Of a stretch of 64,000 nt of DNA, positions 9,702 to 19,088 are shown one piece after another. The stretch is from assembly GCF_007830265.1 (NCBI RefSeq), contig NZ_VLKE01000001.1, forward strand, positions 6,510,001 to 6,574,000, given 5' to 3'. The first letter of the stretch is position 1. Each line of letters opens with the position of its first letter. The notes beneath the pieces are model-generated. The model did not search any database. It was not told the DNA's origin and saw only the letters and a list, made by a program, of their open reading frames with translations. A program made the translations under genes and the position numbers. Source of the DNA: Micromonospora olivasterospora. Lineage in GTDB: Bacteria; Actinomycetota; Actinomycetes; Mycobacteriales; Micromonosporaceae.

Positions 9702-12293
9702 GTGGTGGTGGATCGGTGTGCCATCGGCGGGGTAGGCGGGGCCAGCGGGCACGGTACTACCGGCGCTGGCCGCGTCGGGGGTGCCAGGCGTCCCCGCCGT
9801 GCCGGGCGTGCCGGGCGTGGCGCTGCCGGCGGCCTCGGCGAGGACCTGCTGGTACCGGTCCTTCCATTCCTGTTGGAACGGCCTGGCGAGGGTGTCGTGA
9901 CCGGCCGGATCCAGGCCGTACCGGTGGGCGAGGGCGGTGAACTGGGCCCGCGCCAGGCCGGCCGCCGCCGCGGTGTGCTGCTCGGACGTTACCGGTACGG
10001 CCGGCGCGCCGGTACGCCCGCTTTCCTGAATGTCGATGGTAGCCACACCGGCGGCCGGTCCGGTGGCGTCGGGAACGGTCGCGGCCGAGAAACGGGCGGG
10101 CAGGTCGATGACCACCTGCCGGACCGTGTCCGCCACGGCGGCCACCTGCGCGGCGTCGGGACCGGCGACCACAGCGGGCAGCACGGCCGGCAGCACGGCG
10201 GGGGCACCGAGGATCGCATCGACCCTTCGGTCCACCTGGCTCCACACGTCGCCCTCGACCACCGCGCGCACAGCGGCGGACGGCACCGCCGCCCCAGCGC
10301 CTGCCAGCACGCCGGCGGCCGGCGACGTGCCAGCGCCTGCCGGCACGCCGGCGCCCCCCGCCGTGCCAGCGCCTGTCGGCGCGCCGGGGACTGTCGGCGT
10401 GCTGGCGGCCGTGGGTAGGCCGGCGGCGAGGTACTGGTCGATGTGGTGTTGGACGGCCAAGTGTGCCAGCGAGCGCAGCGCCTGCCGGTCGAACTCCGCC
10501 GGCAGCCCGGCGACAACCTGCTGCGCCCGCACCTCGGCCGGGAACTGCCCACCCGCGGACGCCAACGCCTCGGCCATCCGGGCCACCGCCCGCTGCCGGA
10601 CACCCGTCAGAAACCCCTCGGTCAGCGCGGCAGCGGGCAGACCGACCGCGGACAGGAAACCCGCAACAACCCGATCACCCCGCCGGGCCTCGACCCACCC
10701 GCCGAAAACCCCCTCGACCGGCACGGCGAGCGCGGCCATGCTCTCGCCCGCCCGAGCCACCCCGGCCAGCAACCCACCGTAACGATCCACCAGATCCTGC
10801 TGGAACCGATACCACCGCTCCACCACCGGCCCACCCGCTGCCACAACCCACGCCGGCACCGGCGCAGCCGGCACCGACAGGCTCGGCACCGACCACGACG
10901 GCACCGACGGGTCCAGGTGCGGCGTGGGCAGGTCCAGCAGCTTCGGCGTGGGCAGGCTCGATGCCGGCAGCGGCAGCGGCGCGGGCGGCGGCGGGGCCTG
11001 CGCGCTGGTACCCGCAGCCTTCGGATCATCGGCCCCGGCCTGGTACCCCGTGAACGTGTCCCCACCAACCGGTGTCGCCCCCACCGGCAGGATCGGCCTA
11101 CCGTCGGGCGTGAAGCCGGGGCGAGGCACCTGCACCCGGGGCTGCATCACGGCGCGACTCACGACCAGCCCGAGCCCGCCCGCAGCCGCCCCACCTGCCC
11201 CCGACAGCGCCCCGGACAGAAGATCCGCACCAAGATTACCGGTGTCGTAGTACCCGTCGACCATCAGGCTGGAAAGCCCACCGAACAGCCCCTCCGTGCC
11301 GGTCTCCAACACCGGCCGCGTCAGCAGATCGGTCAACAAAATCTTGGTGGTGTCCGACAGGCCGAGCTTGCCGACCGCGCCCGCGACAACGCCAGCGGCC
11401 TTGCCCAACGCCGGCCCGCCCACCGTGCTCAGGAACGCCACCGCCCCCGCGTACGCCGCCTGCTTACCGACCGCCGACCAGTTCACCCCCGACTGCAAAC
11501 CATCGGTCATCATCGACACCTGCGCCAACAACGCAGAACCCGGCATGAACAACATCTGCATCGCCGTGCTACTCGCCGCCGACCGGACCAACGCCGAACG
11601 CAGGACCACCTGAATGATCATCCGCGTCTGGGCAACGTGCGCCGCCGCCCCCACCGGATTCCAGAACCACATCGCCGCAGCGACAGCGAACTCGGCCTGC
11701 ATGAAGGCGAACATGGCCACCGCCGTACGCTTGCCGTTCTCCGTCTCCAGGAAGAAGTCCCCCATCGCCTCGACCGCGGCGAGCATCAGGTCGGCCGTCT
11801 CGGCCATCTTCTTCACAAACGGAACGGTCTGCGCCACGAACCGGTCGAAGGCCTCGCCCTCCCCCGCCTCCCGGACCGCCCTGATCGTCTGCTGCAGCAA
11901 CGGAACCAGCAGGGAACGCACCCGACCCGCCAGCAACTCCAGCGTGCTCGTGTCCTGGTACAACAACGGCAGCTTCGCCCGGGACACTCTCATCCCGGTG
12001 AACCCTTCCAAAGCCTGCATCGAACTCTCACTGAGCTCAAGGGTCGGAACGGCGGCGGCCAACGCGCAACGCTCCTTCCCCGCCCCGAAACAGAGGCAAC
12101 CAGTGCGAATCAGCAGCCGCGCTGACCGCCACCCAGCCCCCGACCATCTGGCCGGAGCCGTCACGGAATCCGGCGACCCACTCGCGCCGAAAGCCGGCCG
12201 CGAGCCGTTCGGCATCAGGCGGGTCTCGGCGTGCGCGGCAAGCTGGGTCGACGCGGCCTCCGCCGCCACGTCCACGTGGTGCTCGAAGGCCAA

Positions 12294-13149
12294 CTGAGGC
12301 CCGAGACGTCGGCGAGCCGGTCCAGGGCGGCATTAGCCGGCAACCTCGGCCGATCGGGCCAACGGAAAGCGCGCGGCGAAGTTCGCATCCACGTGTGCCA
12401 GGTACACCGAACGGATCCGCCCTAGCGCTGTCGTCGATCCTGCCGGCCAGGTCCAGGGCCAGTGCCCGGAGCGGCCGTGGACGGCGAGGCGCTGTGCGGC
12501 GCTCGCATCGCCACCGCTGCGGTGTTCCTACTCGCGGCGATTGGGCGCGGCACCGGTCTGATCCTGGAACAGCGCCAGGTCCACCTGAGTCGTGTTCTGG
12601 CCAGCAGTACGGCGGCGCGGGTTTCACGCGAGTCCCCGAGCCGGGCGAGCGTTTCGGCCACTGCGCTGCCGTGAGCGGCGGCATGATCGGAGACGAAGAC
12701 TCGGAGCGAGTCGTGGACCGCTCTGGGCAGTGCCACGCCAGCAGCCCCACCGTTGGACATTGCTGATGCCCCGCGCCATCTGGCGATCCAGCCGATCGCC
12801 CAGATGGGCTGACGATCTGGGCGGGCCGTGCCTGACCGGACATGGGCACTCTCCTTGGAATGCATACCGCGTCCCCGCTCGATAACCCGGAATTCCCTAT
12901 TGGCAAGCCAGGTTCTCGACTGAACGTCAGCAGGCGATGCCGCGGAGGTTAAAGAGGGATTAAGGCTCTGTCACAGGAGCTGGACGACACCACTACGACG
13001 GTGACCTACGACATCGACGGCCACCGGGCTCGGCTTCGCAGGCGCACCTGACTGAGCAGCGCCGACACGCACCTGCCCGCCTGCTGTCACGCCTGCGTCC
13101 ACACGAAGCACGACCGTGTCGTCGACGCGTGAAAACTGGATCTGGATCT
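12294..13149. other. Stretch without a recognisable intact gene
   Basis: No frame carries a convincing protein. On the minus strand, 12400-12760 contains short alanine-rich helical pieces in shifting frames (VHDSLRVFVSDHAAAHG, LALDLAGRIDDSARAD) that could be decayed regulator sequence like the fragment at 2759-3526. On the plus strand, 12964-13050 reads LSQELDDTTTTVTYDIDGHR, a possible gene end next to the ISL3 copy. At 13135-13155 the hexamer GGATCT is tandemly repeated at the ISL3 border. Confidence 0.4.
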
Positions 13150-14856
13150 GGATCTGGCCCACTTTCCGTGATCGGAAGTGACCCGGTCAGGCCAGCAGCA
13201 CGCGCTTGCGGAGTAGATCGAGGTTCGCCCGTCCGTACATCTGTCGTTTAATCATCTTGATCTGGTTGACGTGCCCTTCGACGACGCCGGAGTTGTAGGG
13301 CAGGGTCGGGCCGTTGACGACGGCGTCGTGGTCGCGGCGTAGGCCGGCGATGAACGAGTGCAGGTCGGGTTGATCGTCTGCGGTCACCGCGGTGATCCAG
13401 GCATTGAGCTGGTGTCCGTGTCGGTTGGTGAGAATCTCCGCGAACGCCGTGACGTGGCCGGCGAGGGCGTCGAGGTGCGGGCAGGCAGCACGGACGGCGG
13501 CCAGGCCCGTGTCGTCGTCGGGGTGCAGTTTGTTGGGGTGCCGCAGTAGCCAGGCGGTGATCCGGCGGACTTTCGGCGTCCGCGGCCGGGGTGGTGGTGT
13601 GGCAGCGGTCCGCAGGGGTTGCAGGTAGGTGCGCAGGGTGGCGGCGCTGCCTCGGTAGCCGCGGGCGCGAATCTCGGTGAACAGTTCGGTGGTGTTGGTG
13701 ACGCCGTCGGTGAGGCGTTGGTGCAGGTAGTCGACGTAGCCGTCGAGAATGCTGGGCCGGCCGGCGCGGGGTTTGGCCAGGAGTTCGTCGACCGTCGTGG
13801 CGCGGGCGAAGCGGCAGACGGTGCCTCGGGCCAGGCCGAGCCGCCGGGTGATCTCCCGAATGCTGTGGCCCTCGTTGACCAGGTCCTGGACCTGTTGGTA
13901 GCGGCGTCGGGTTCGTGGCACGAGCAGGCCCTGTTCCGCCCGGTCGGCGGCGGTGTCGGTGGCGACCTGGGGCAGGTTCACCGCCGCCGGGGACTGTGGC
14001 TGTGTCTGGAAGGCGGCGGTCAGGCAGCGGTGGTGACGGGCGACGATCTTCTCGACGTGTTCGGCGAGGTTGTGCCACAGATGCCACCGGTCGGCGACCT
14101 GCATGGCGTGTGGGGCGCCGGTGCGGGCGCCTTCTGCGTAGGCGTTGGCGCGATCGCGGCAGATGACCTGCACGGTCGGGTGCTGGCTGAGCCAGGTGGC
14201 GAGGGTGGTGGCTTCCCGGTCGGGTAGCACGTCGATCGGTCGGCGGGGGTCGACGTCAACCAGCACGGTCGCGTACCGGTGGCCTCGGCGGAGGGCGAAG
14301 TCGTCCACACCCAGCGCTGTTGACTGTGCCCGCCGGGGGGTCGGGCAGGGCGCGGACCAGCCGCAGGACACTGCTGCGGCTGGTCTCCAGGCCGAGGCGG
14401 TCGGCCAGCCGGGCGCCCGCCCGACCGGCAAGGGCCAGGCCGATCTTCTCCAGCGTCTGGCGAAGCAGCGGACTGCGTCGGGTGTATCGGCCGGTCAGCC
14501 CGGTGACTTGCTCGGCGAAGGTGCGCACCGGGCAGCGCACGGCGTCGCAGAAGAACCGGCGGACCGGTAACCGGATCTCGACCGGCTGGCCGGCCACCGC
14601 GACATCTCTGAGTCGACGTTCGTAGCGGCTGCGCACCCGCCTGGCCCGACGACCACACCCAGGACACGCCGCGCGGCGGGCACACGCTCGGGCCCATATC
14701 CGCACGCCACCTGGGCGTCGTTCCACCCGCTCGACCACAACATGCGCCAGATGAGGCAGGAGCGCCACAAAATCAGCCGACCGCACGACGCACCCTACAC
14801 AGTGGTAGCCCGCTCCGTCCTGGGTCATTGTCGATCACGGAAAGTGGGCCAGATCC
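13150..14856 (-). mobile_element. ISL3-family insertion sequence with perfect 24-bp inverted repeats
   Basis: GGATCTGGCCCACTTTCCGTGATC at 13150-13173 is repeated exactly, inverted, at 14833-14856. The interior holds one ISL3 transposase frame broken by a shift. The bases outside the two ends (ctggatct and acttttcg) do not match, so the usual 8-bp duplication is absent. The element may have been brought here by recombination or lost one flank. Confidence 0.85.
13187..14828 (-). pseudogene. ISL3-family transposase, one frameshift
   Basis: From ATG 14828 the first frame carries the N-terminal zinc ribbon of ISL3 enzymes (CPGCGRRARRV with later Cys residues in FFCDAVRCPVRTF) and an HTH ([14 protein letters not shown]). 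Near 14330, at a run of Gs, reading passes to the second frame, whose DDE core begins [20 protein letters not shown]. It continues with [19 protein letters not shown] and the conserved end [21 protein letters not shown]. Full-length reading would give about 547 residues, normal for ISL3. The single shift could be a true mutation or a homopolymer miscall. Confidence 0.85.
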
Positions 14857-15030
14857 ACTTTTCGGCCGTCGCTGACACCCACAGGTGGTCATAGCGTCGG
14901 TACGTGATTGGCTGCCCGTTCCGGTACCGCAGCAACTGGCCCGTTCCCGTGGCGGTACCGCTCCTCGGCATGCCGCTGCAGGTGTCTCATCAGGGTCGGT
15001 GACACCGGCTGCCATCGCACCGTCTCGAGG
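14857..15030 (-). pseudogene. Tyrosine-recombinase (integrase) fragment
   Basis: Directly after the IS30 sequence the reading turns into [18 protein letters not shown]. One base out of phase it continues [20 protein letters not shown]. Both are typical of the catalytic-domain region of actinobacterial phage-type integrases (VPVSP.L...L..H, R.G.P.TYR.YDHLW). Only about 55 codons survive, between the IS30 junction and the ISL3 end. No active-site Tyr is present. Confidence 0.5.
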
Positions 15031-15417
15031 TCCTCGGGCCCGTGGACGGACAGGTCGGTGCCCTTGGGGAAGTACTGGCGTAACAGGCCGTCGGTGTTCT
15101 CGTTCGATCCGCGCTGCCAGTGCGAGTGCGGGTCGCAGAAGTAGACGGGCACCCCGGTGGCGACGGTGAACTGCTTGTGCGAAGCCATCTCCGTTCCCTG
15201 GTCCCAGGTCAGCGACCCGCGCAGGTGGGCCGGCAGCGTGGCGATGAGGTCCACGAGGACGTCGCGGACCTCTTCGGCGGTGTGTCCGCCGGGCAGGTGT
15301 CCGAGCATCAAGTACCGGGTGGCGCGTTCGACAAGCGTCACGATCGCGGACTGGTTGCCCGTCCCCATGATCAGGTCGCCTTCCCAGTGGCCGGGCACGG
15401 CGCGGTCGGCGACCTCG

Positions 15418-16922
15418 TACGGCAGCCGCCAGTTGCTAGCTGACCAGGGTGTAGTCCCGGTTCAGCCGTGTGCGTTGGTGGAACCAGCGGGCGCGGGCCT
15501 GGTGACGGCGTCGCCAGTTGAGCCAGTGCGTGGCGTGGCCGGGTGGTTTCGGATGCTGGAGGGCGTTGGCGAGTAGTCGTTTGACCTCGGGGACGGTCAG
15601 CGGGATCATTCCGGGCTCGGGTGGCGGCGGCTGGTCCGGTGTGCTTGGCGGCGGTGCCTGGGTGTCGGTGCGGTCGGCGAGGTGGGCGGCGGTGACCGCG
15701 CAGACCGCGAGGGCGGCCATGACCAGCACGGTGTGCCGCTGGATCGCGGTGTAGAGCCTCGCTTGGCACTGGTCCAGGCCGAAGTGGTCCTTGCTGAACT
15801 CGAAATCTTCCTCGACCGGCCAGCGCAGCCCGGCAGCGCGGATCAGCCTCGTCTTGGTCAGGATCTGCCCCTCGGGCACATGGCAGTAGTGGAAGGCCAG
15901 TTCACCGCTGCGCAGGTGACGGCGGATGAGCAGATGATGGCGGGGCGAGGCGGTGGCGATCCACGCCCAGGCATACCAGCGCTGTCCCTTCGACCCGGTA
16001 CCGGCCGAGCGGACCTCCCACCGACGCTTGTCCTTGACCAGCAGCGTGACGGCCTGTGCGCAGGTCAGTTTCGCTTCGGAGGGCAGGTCGATCATGAAGG
16101 TGGCAGCGACCCGCAGCACGTACGCCTGCCCGTGCTGCTCGAAGAACTCCCGTAGTTGTGTGCAGTTGCCGTACACCTCGTCGCCGCAGGCGAAGTCGAA
16201 TACCAGGCCGTCGGCGAACGCATCAGCACAGATATCGATAGCCAGCTGGCCCTTGGTGCGGAACTCCACCTCCGGCGGCAGTCCCATACCGGCCGAGGCC
16301 CGGGGGTCGGTGATGTGCTCGGCCGGGATCCACTGACGCGCCCCGATCAACGCGTGCCCCGTCTTCTCCCGAACGTAGGACAGGTGCACCGTGTTGATCC
16401 CGTTCGCGACCCGGCCCGCGCACCCCATGTACTGCCGCTTCACCCCGCACGTCGCCTTGCCCTGCTTGGGCTGGCCCGTCTCGTCCAACGCGCCGACGAC
16501 CAGGCCACGCCGCCGCCGACGGCGCGCCGCCTCGTCCAGACCCGCAGCGGCGAACCGCCGGACCTGGCTCATCGCGGCCGTCGTGTCCCACACCGCCCGG
16601 TTCAGCAGCCGCTGCGTGCGGTCCGGCGTGGCGTCCCCGACCTGCTCGGCGATGGTCCACCCGTTGCGCTTCGGCACCTGGCTGACCAGCGCCGATATGT
16701 ATCTTCCCGCGTGCTGCCACGTCTGCGTTCGGGCGAAGCACGACCGCAGCCGCTGCAACAGCCCGGCCCGTTCCCGCACCGCGCGCCCAGCCGCTACCCT
16801 GGCAACCGCAGCCGCCTTCGATCTTGTAGTCCTCACAAACACATGATCGACAGGCGGCTGCGTCCACGTTGCACGCCCCCACCGCGTCCCGCGAGGTCAG
16901 ACCACCAATGGCGGCTGCCGTA
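15418..16922 (-). mobile_element. Complete IS701-family element inserted in the IS30 relic
   Basis: The termini are inverted repeats starting TACGGCAGCCGCCA (15418 inward, and 16922 inward on the other strand). The 4-bp duplication CTCG flanks it at 15414-15417 and 16923-16926. IS701 elements make 4-bp duplications. The same terminal sequence is found at the relic at 19089-20215. Confidence 0.92.
15436..16842 (-). CDS. IS701-family transposase
   Basis: A 468-aa DDE transposase with GTG start at 16842. The likely catalytic residues are the Asp in [12 protein letters not shown], the Asp in [17 protein letters not shown] and the Glu in [20 protein letters not shown]. The C-terminal region ([28 protein letters not shown]) is shared with the damaged relative at 19167-20194. 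Full family length and intact ends make it a candidate active element. It lies almost wall-to-wall between the inverted repeats. Confidence 0.93.
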   Translation of the reverse strand: MFVRTTRSKAAAVARVAAGRAVRERAGLLQRLRSCFARTQTWQHAGRYISALVSQVPKRNGWTIAEQVGDATPDRTQRLLNRAVWDTTAAMSQVRRFAAAGLDEAARRRRRRGLVVGALDETGQPKQGKATCGVKRQYMGCAGRVANGINTVHLSYVREKTGHALIGARQWIPAEHITDPRASAGMGLPPEVEFRTKGQLAIDICADAFADGLVFDFACGDEVYGNCTQLREFFEQHGQAYVLRVAATFMIDLPSEAKLTCAQAVTLLVKDKRRWEVRSAGTGSKGQRWYAWAWIATASPRHHLLIRRHLRSGELAFHYCHVPEGQILTKTRLIRAAGLRWPVEEDFEFSKDHFGLDQCQARLYTAIQRHTVLVMAALAVCAVTAAHLADRTDTQAPPPSTPDQPPPPEPGMIPLTVPEVKRLLANALQHPKPPGHATHWLNWRRRHQARARWFHQRTRLNRDYTLVS

Positions 16923-17085
16923 CTCGGCCGGGCGCTCGCTGATCATGACCATGCCATCGGCGAACCGCGGGGTGCGCTGGTCGGGGCGGCGATGTGGCTT
17001 GCGGCGGGTGCGGCAGGTGCGCAGCGCGACGGCGACCTCGTTCCATGCCGGCGATTGGAGGGCATAAGAAGTCGGGCAGGACGAC

Positions 17086-17133
17086 GACACCATCCTGTAT
17101 TGCCGTTGTGACACCATCCTATAGTGCCGCTGT
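17086..17133. repeat. Two tandem 24-bp direct repeats, 21/24 identical
   Basis: The units are gacaccatcctgtattgccg+ttgt at 17086-17109 and gacaccatcctatagtgccg+ctgt at 17110-17133. They lie between the IS30 relic and the cyclase gene. They could be a regulatory direct repeat or a relic of a mobile-element end; nothing decides this. Confidence 0.6.
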
Positions 17134-17288
17134 GCGCGCGGAACGCCCGACTCTGCCGATGACCGGACGTCGCGGCTGTCGAGAAAGGGTTTCAGGAATA
17201 TTGTCGGCTGCACGGGCCGTTCGAGAGGCGGGGTTTCCTTCGGTGGGTGGATGGCCGGACCGTAAGGGTAGGCCGATCCGATGTGCCT

Positions 17289-18248
17289 TCATTTGATGGC
17301 GACGGGGTTTGCTGGTGCGCCGGTAGCGCCGACGATTTTGAGGGGGGCGGCGATGTAGCAGAAGCTGTATTGCCCGTCGAGGGCGCAGTCGTAAGCGAGA
17401 TCCTCTAGCCATGCTAGTTCGGTGAACACGACGCCGAGGTTGCGCATGAGCGCCGCGTGAAGTGAAAGTTTCGCCGGTACGGCCGGATCGTCGAGTACCT
17501 CGTTGGCGATCGTGTCGGTGATCAGGTTGGGGACTTGCATGGTGTCGAACCACTCGACGATGCCCGGACGGTAGGTGAGTCCGGGCTCGTTGAGCTTGTC
17601 TGCATAGGCCTTCGGGTCGTATTGGTAGCGCCGCATCGACCCGGTGCGGATCAGCAGGATGTCACCTGGTTCCAGTGCTACACCCTGCTGTTGGGCACAA
17701 GCAGTAAGGTCCTCGTGGTCGAAGGTTTCGTCGGCGTCGAGCCAGGTCTTGCCGCGATGGCGGGCCATATCGAGCAGGACACCGCGGCCGACGACGCCGC
17801 GTTCAGCGATCGGCAGGACTCCGCCGTGGGTCATCCTGCCGATCGTTGTATCGGCGTGATGTCCGTTCCAGGTGGTGTCGTCGTACCAGGCGTGTCCCAG
17901 GCCGTCGTAATGTGTTGTTCCCTGCAGGTACATGAAGATCGTGTCGTCGGCGTACTCCAGGCCGCCCTGGAAGGGTCGGCTTACTCCGTCTCGATAGGTG
18001 CTCTTGTCCTGGACGTTCGCTCGCTGGGGTTGCTGGCGGGCGGGCCACATGGGGTCGCCGTTCGGGTCGCACATGGTTGCCTGGAGGGTGAAGACCTTCC
18101 CTTGCTGGACTGTTCGAATGCCCCGCAGGATGGCGTTCTGGTCGAGATAGTTGAGGCAGCCCACCTCGTCGGCTTCACCCCAACGTGCCCAGTTGGTGGG
18201 TGATCCGGCGAGGAGGTTCTTCAGCTCGGCATGCTCAGGAGTATGCAT
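17289..18248 (-). CDS. Cyclase-family protein (kynurenine formamidase-like metal hydrolase)
   Basis: A 319-aa protein of the KynB/cyclase family (PF04199 type), metal-dependent amidohydrolases acting on N-formylkynurenine or other cyclic and acyl substrates. The metal-binding motif H-x-D-x3-H is seen in GTTHYDGLGHAW, with supporting H and D/E residues in GRGVLLDMARHRG, DADETFDHEDL and DILLIRTG. Length fits the longer bacterial cyclase subfamily rather than the short KynB. Its ATG at 18248 overlaps the 3' end of panB by 28 bp, so the two are probably co-translated. The substrate cannot be told; linkage to panB hints at an acyl/lactone step but is not proof. Confidence 0.85.
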   Translation of the reverse strand: MHTPEHAELKNLLAGSPTNWARWGEADEVGCLNYLDQNAILRGIRTVQQGKVFTLQATMCDPNGDPMWPARQQPQRANVQDKSTYRDGVSRPFQGGLEYADDTIFMYLQGTTHYDGLGHAWYDDTTWNGHHADTTIGRMTHGGVLPIAERGVVGRGVLLDMARHRGKTWLDADETFDHEDLTACAQQQGVALEPGDILLIRTGSMRRYQYDPKAYADKLNEPGLTYRPGIVEWFDTMQVPNLITDTIANEVLDDPAVPAKLSLHAALMRNLGVVFTELAWLEDLAYDCALDGQYSFCYIAAPLKIVGATGAPANPVAIK

Positions 18249-19075
18249 GATCCTCTCCAGGGGTAGTTCCTCGACGAGACGTCGGCGATGAACTGCCGCG
18301 CGGCCCCGGAGAGGACCTGTCGCATGTTTGAATATCGCTTAACGAACTTGGGGGCCGGATCGGGTGTGAGCCCCGCCAGATCTTGCCCGACCATCACCTG
18401 TGCGTCGCAATCGGGTCCGGCTCCGATGCCGATCGTTGGGCTCGCGAGTTCGGCCGTGATGCGCTTCGCCGACTCAGCGGGCACAACCTCGAGAACGACG
18501 GCGAACGCGCCGGCCGCCTCAAGGTCGCGAGCGTCCTGGATCAGACGTTCACCCGTCTCACCTCGTCGCTGCACCGTGTATCCGCCCAGCACGTTTACCG
18601 ACTGCGGGGTCAGCCCGACGTGGCCCATCACAGGGATTCCCGCGGTGACGAGCGCTCGACCTGCGGGAGGACCGCCCGGCCCCCTTCGAGCTTCACAGCC
18701 TGTGCGCGGCCTTCCTTCATGAAGCGCGCGGCGTTGTCCGAGGGCCTTCTGTGGCGAGCCTTGACAGGACCTGAAAGGCATGTCGCCCACCACCAGGCAT
18801 CTGGATGTTGCGCCGGTAACCGCGCGAAGCAACGGAAGTAGTTCCTCGACGGTCACCGGAAGCGTGCTGTCGTAGCCGAAGACAACGTTGGCCGCGCTAT
18901 CACCGACCAGCAGCACGGGTACCCCGACCTCGTCGAAGACCCCGGCAGTAAGTGCGTCGTAGGCAGTCAGCATTGCCCACGGCACGCCGCGCTTCTTCGC
19001 GGCCGCCAGGTCCCGGCTGGTCAACCGTCGCCCCCTGACGCCGTACAGCGAGCCGAACCCTCCCGACATGGGCAC
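18221..19075 (-). CDS. panB: Ketopantoate hydroxymethyltransferase PanB with two compensating frameshifts
   Basis: PanB adds a hydroxymethyl group from methylene-THF to 2-oxoisovalerate in pantothenate synthesis. Visible motifs are MLTAYDALTAGVFDE, LVGDSAANVVFGYDSTLPVT, VVGDMPF, MGHVGLTPQSVN and TIGIGAGPDCDAQVMVGQD. Between about 18745 and 18645 the frame drifts: the shifted phase reads NAARFMKEGRAQAVKLEGG, the correct family sequence, including the metal-ligand Glu of KLEGG. An extra G (CTCGGACAAC for CTCGACAAC) and a missing C (CGCTCG for CGCCTCG) explain both shifts. As printed, about 33 residues are scrambled and the enzyme would be dead. If these are miscalls it is a normal PanB. An IS701 relic ends 13 bp upstream of ATG 19075. 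Confidence 0.85.
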   Translation of the reverse strand: MPMSGGFGSLYGVRGRRLTSRDLAAAKKRGVPWAMLTAYDALTAGVFDEVGVPVLLVGDSAANVVFGYDSTLPVTVEELLPLLRAVTGATSRCLVVGDMPFRSCQGSPQKALGQRRALHEGRPRTGCEARRGPGGPPAGRALVTAGIPVMGHVGLTPQSVNVLGGYTVQRRGETGERLIQDARDLEAAGAFAVVLEVVPAESAKRITAELASPTIGIGAGPDCDAQVMVGQDLAGLTPDPAPKFVKRYSNMRQVLSGAARQFIADVSSRNYPWRGSCILLSMPS

Positions 19076-19088
19076 CCGTCTATTCTAG

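Larger units (their letters stand above)
3652..12293 (-). pseudogene. Giant repeat-rich polymorphic-toxin-like protein (helical N-terminus, Tox-PL-like domain, seven winged-helix repeats), broken into three frames
   Basis: Three pieces read as one gene of about 2,850 codons. Piece 1 (12293-9612, 893 codons) has a variable N-terminus, then alanine-rich, partly hydrophobic helices like those that begin large actinobacterial WXG100/CpnT-type toxins (MWFWNPVGAAAHVA; AYAGAVAFLSTVGGPALGKA), then a Pro/Ala linker. It ends at TGA 9614-9612 inside a 24-bp minisatellite; the frame continues unchanged after that stop. Piece 2 (to about 8380) holds a Tox-PL-like papain-fold domain. A one-base shift near G-runs at 8373-8395 leads to piece 3, with seven winged-helix repeats and three copies of a 152-residue repeat, ending at 3652. 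The start is uncertain: residues before LELSESSMQALEGF look unlike the family, and an internal start near 12020 is possible. No immunity or secretion gene is recognisable beside it. Confidence 0.62.
15030..17070 (-). pseudogene. IS30-family transposase relic interrupted by an IS701 element
   Basis: The upstream part (about 17070-16923) reads CRTRRKPHRRPDQRTPRFAD and VMISERPAE. The downstream part (15417 to about 15030) reads [17 protein letters not shown] and carries the rve-type DDE core ([34 protein letters not shown]). Removing the IS701 copy and one CTCG duplication joins RPAE to [14 protein letters not shown] in frame, which is the conserved IS30 sequence. The N-terminal HTH region and the last part of the core are missing; the latter is replaced by an integrase fragment. 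It was therefore inactive or chimeric independently of the later insertion. Confidence 0.82.

Noticed and set aside
13142..14864. An 8-bp target duplication for the ISL3 element
   Set aside because: The flanks ctggatct and acttttcg do not match, and the GGATCT repeat on the left is a local microsatellite.
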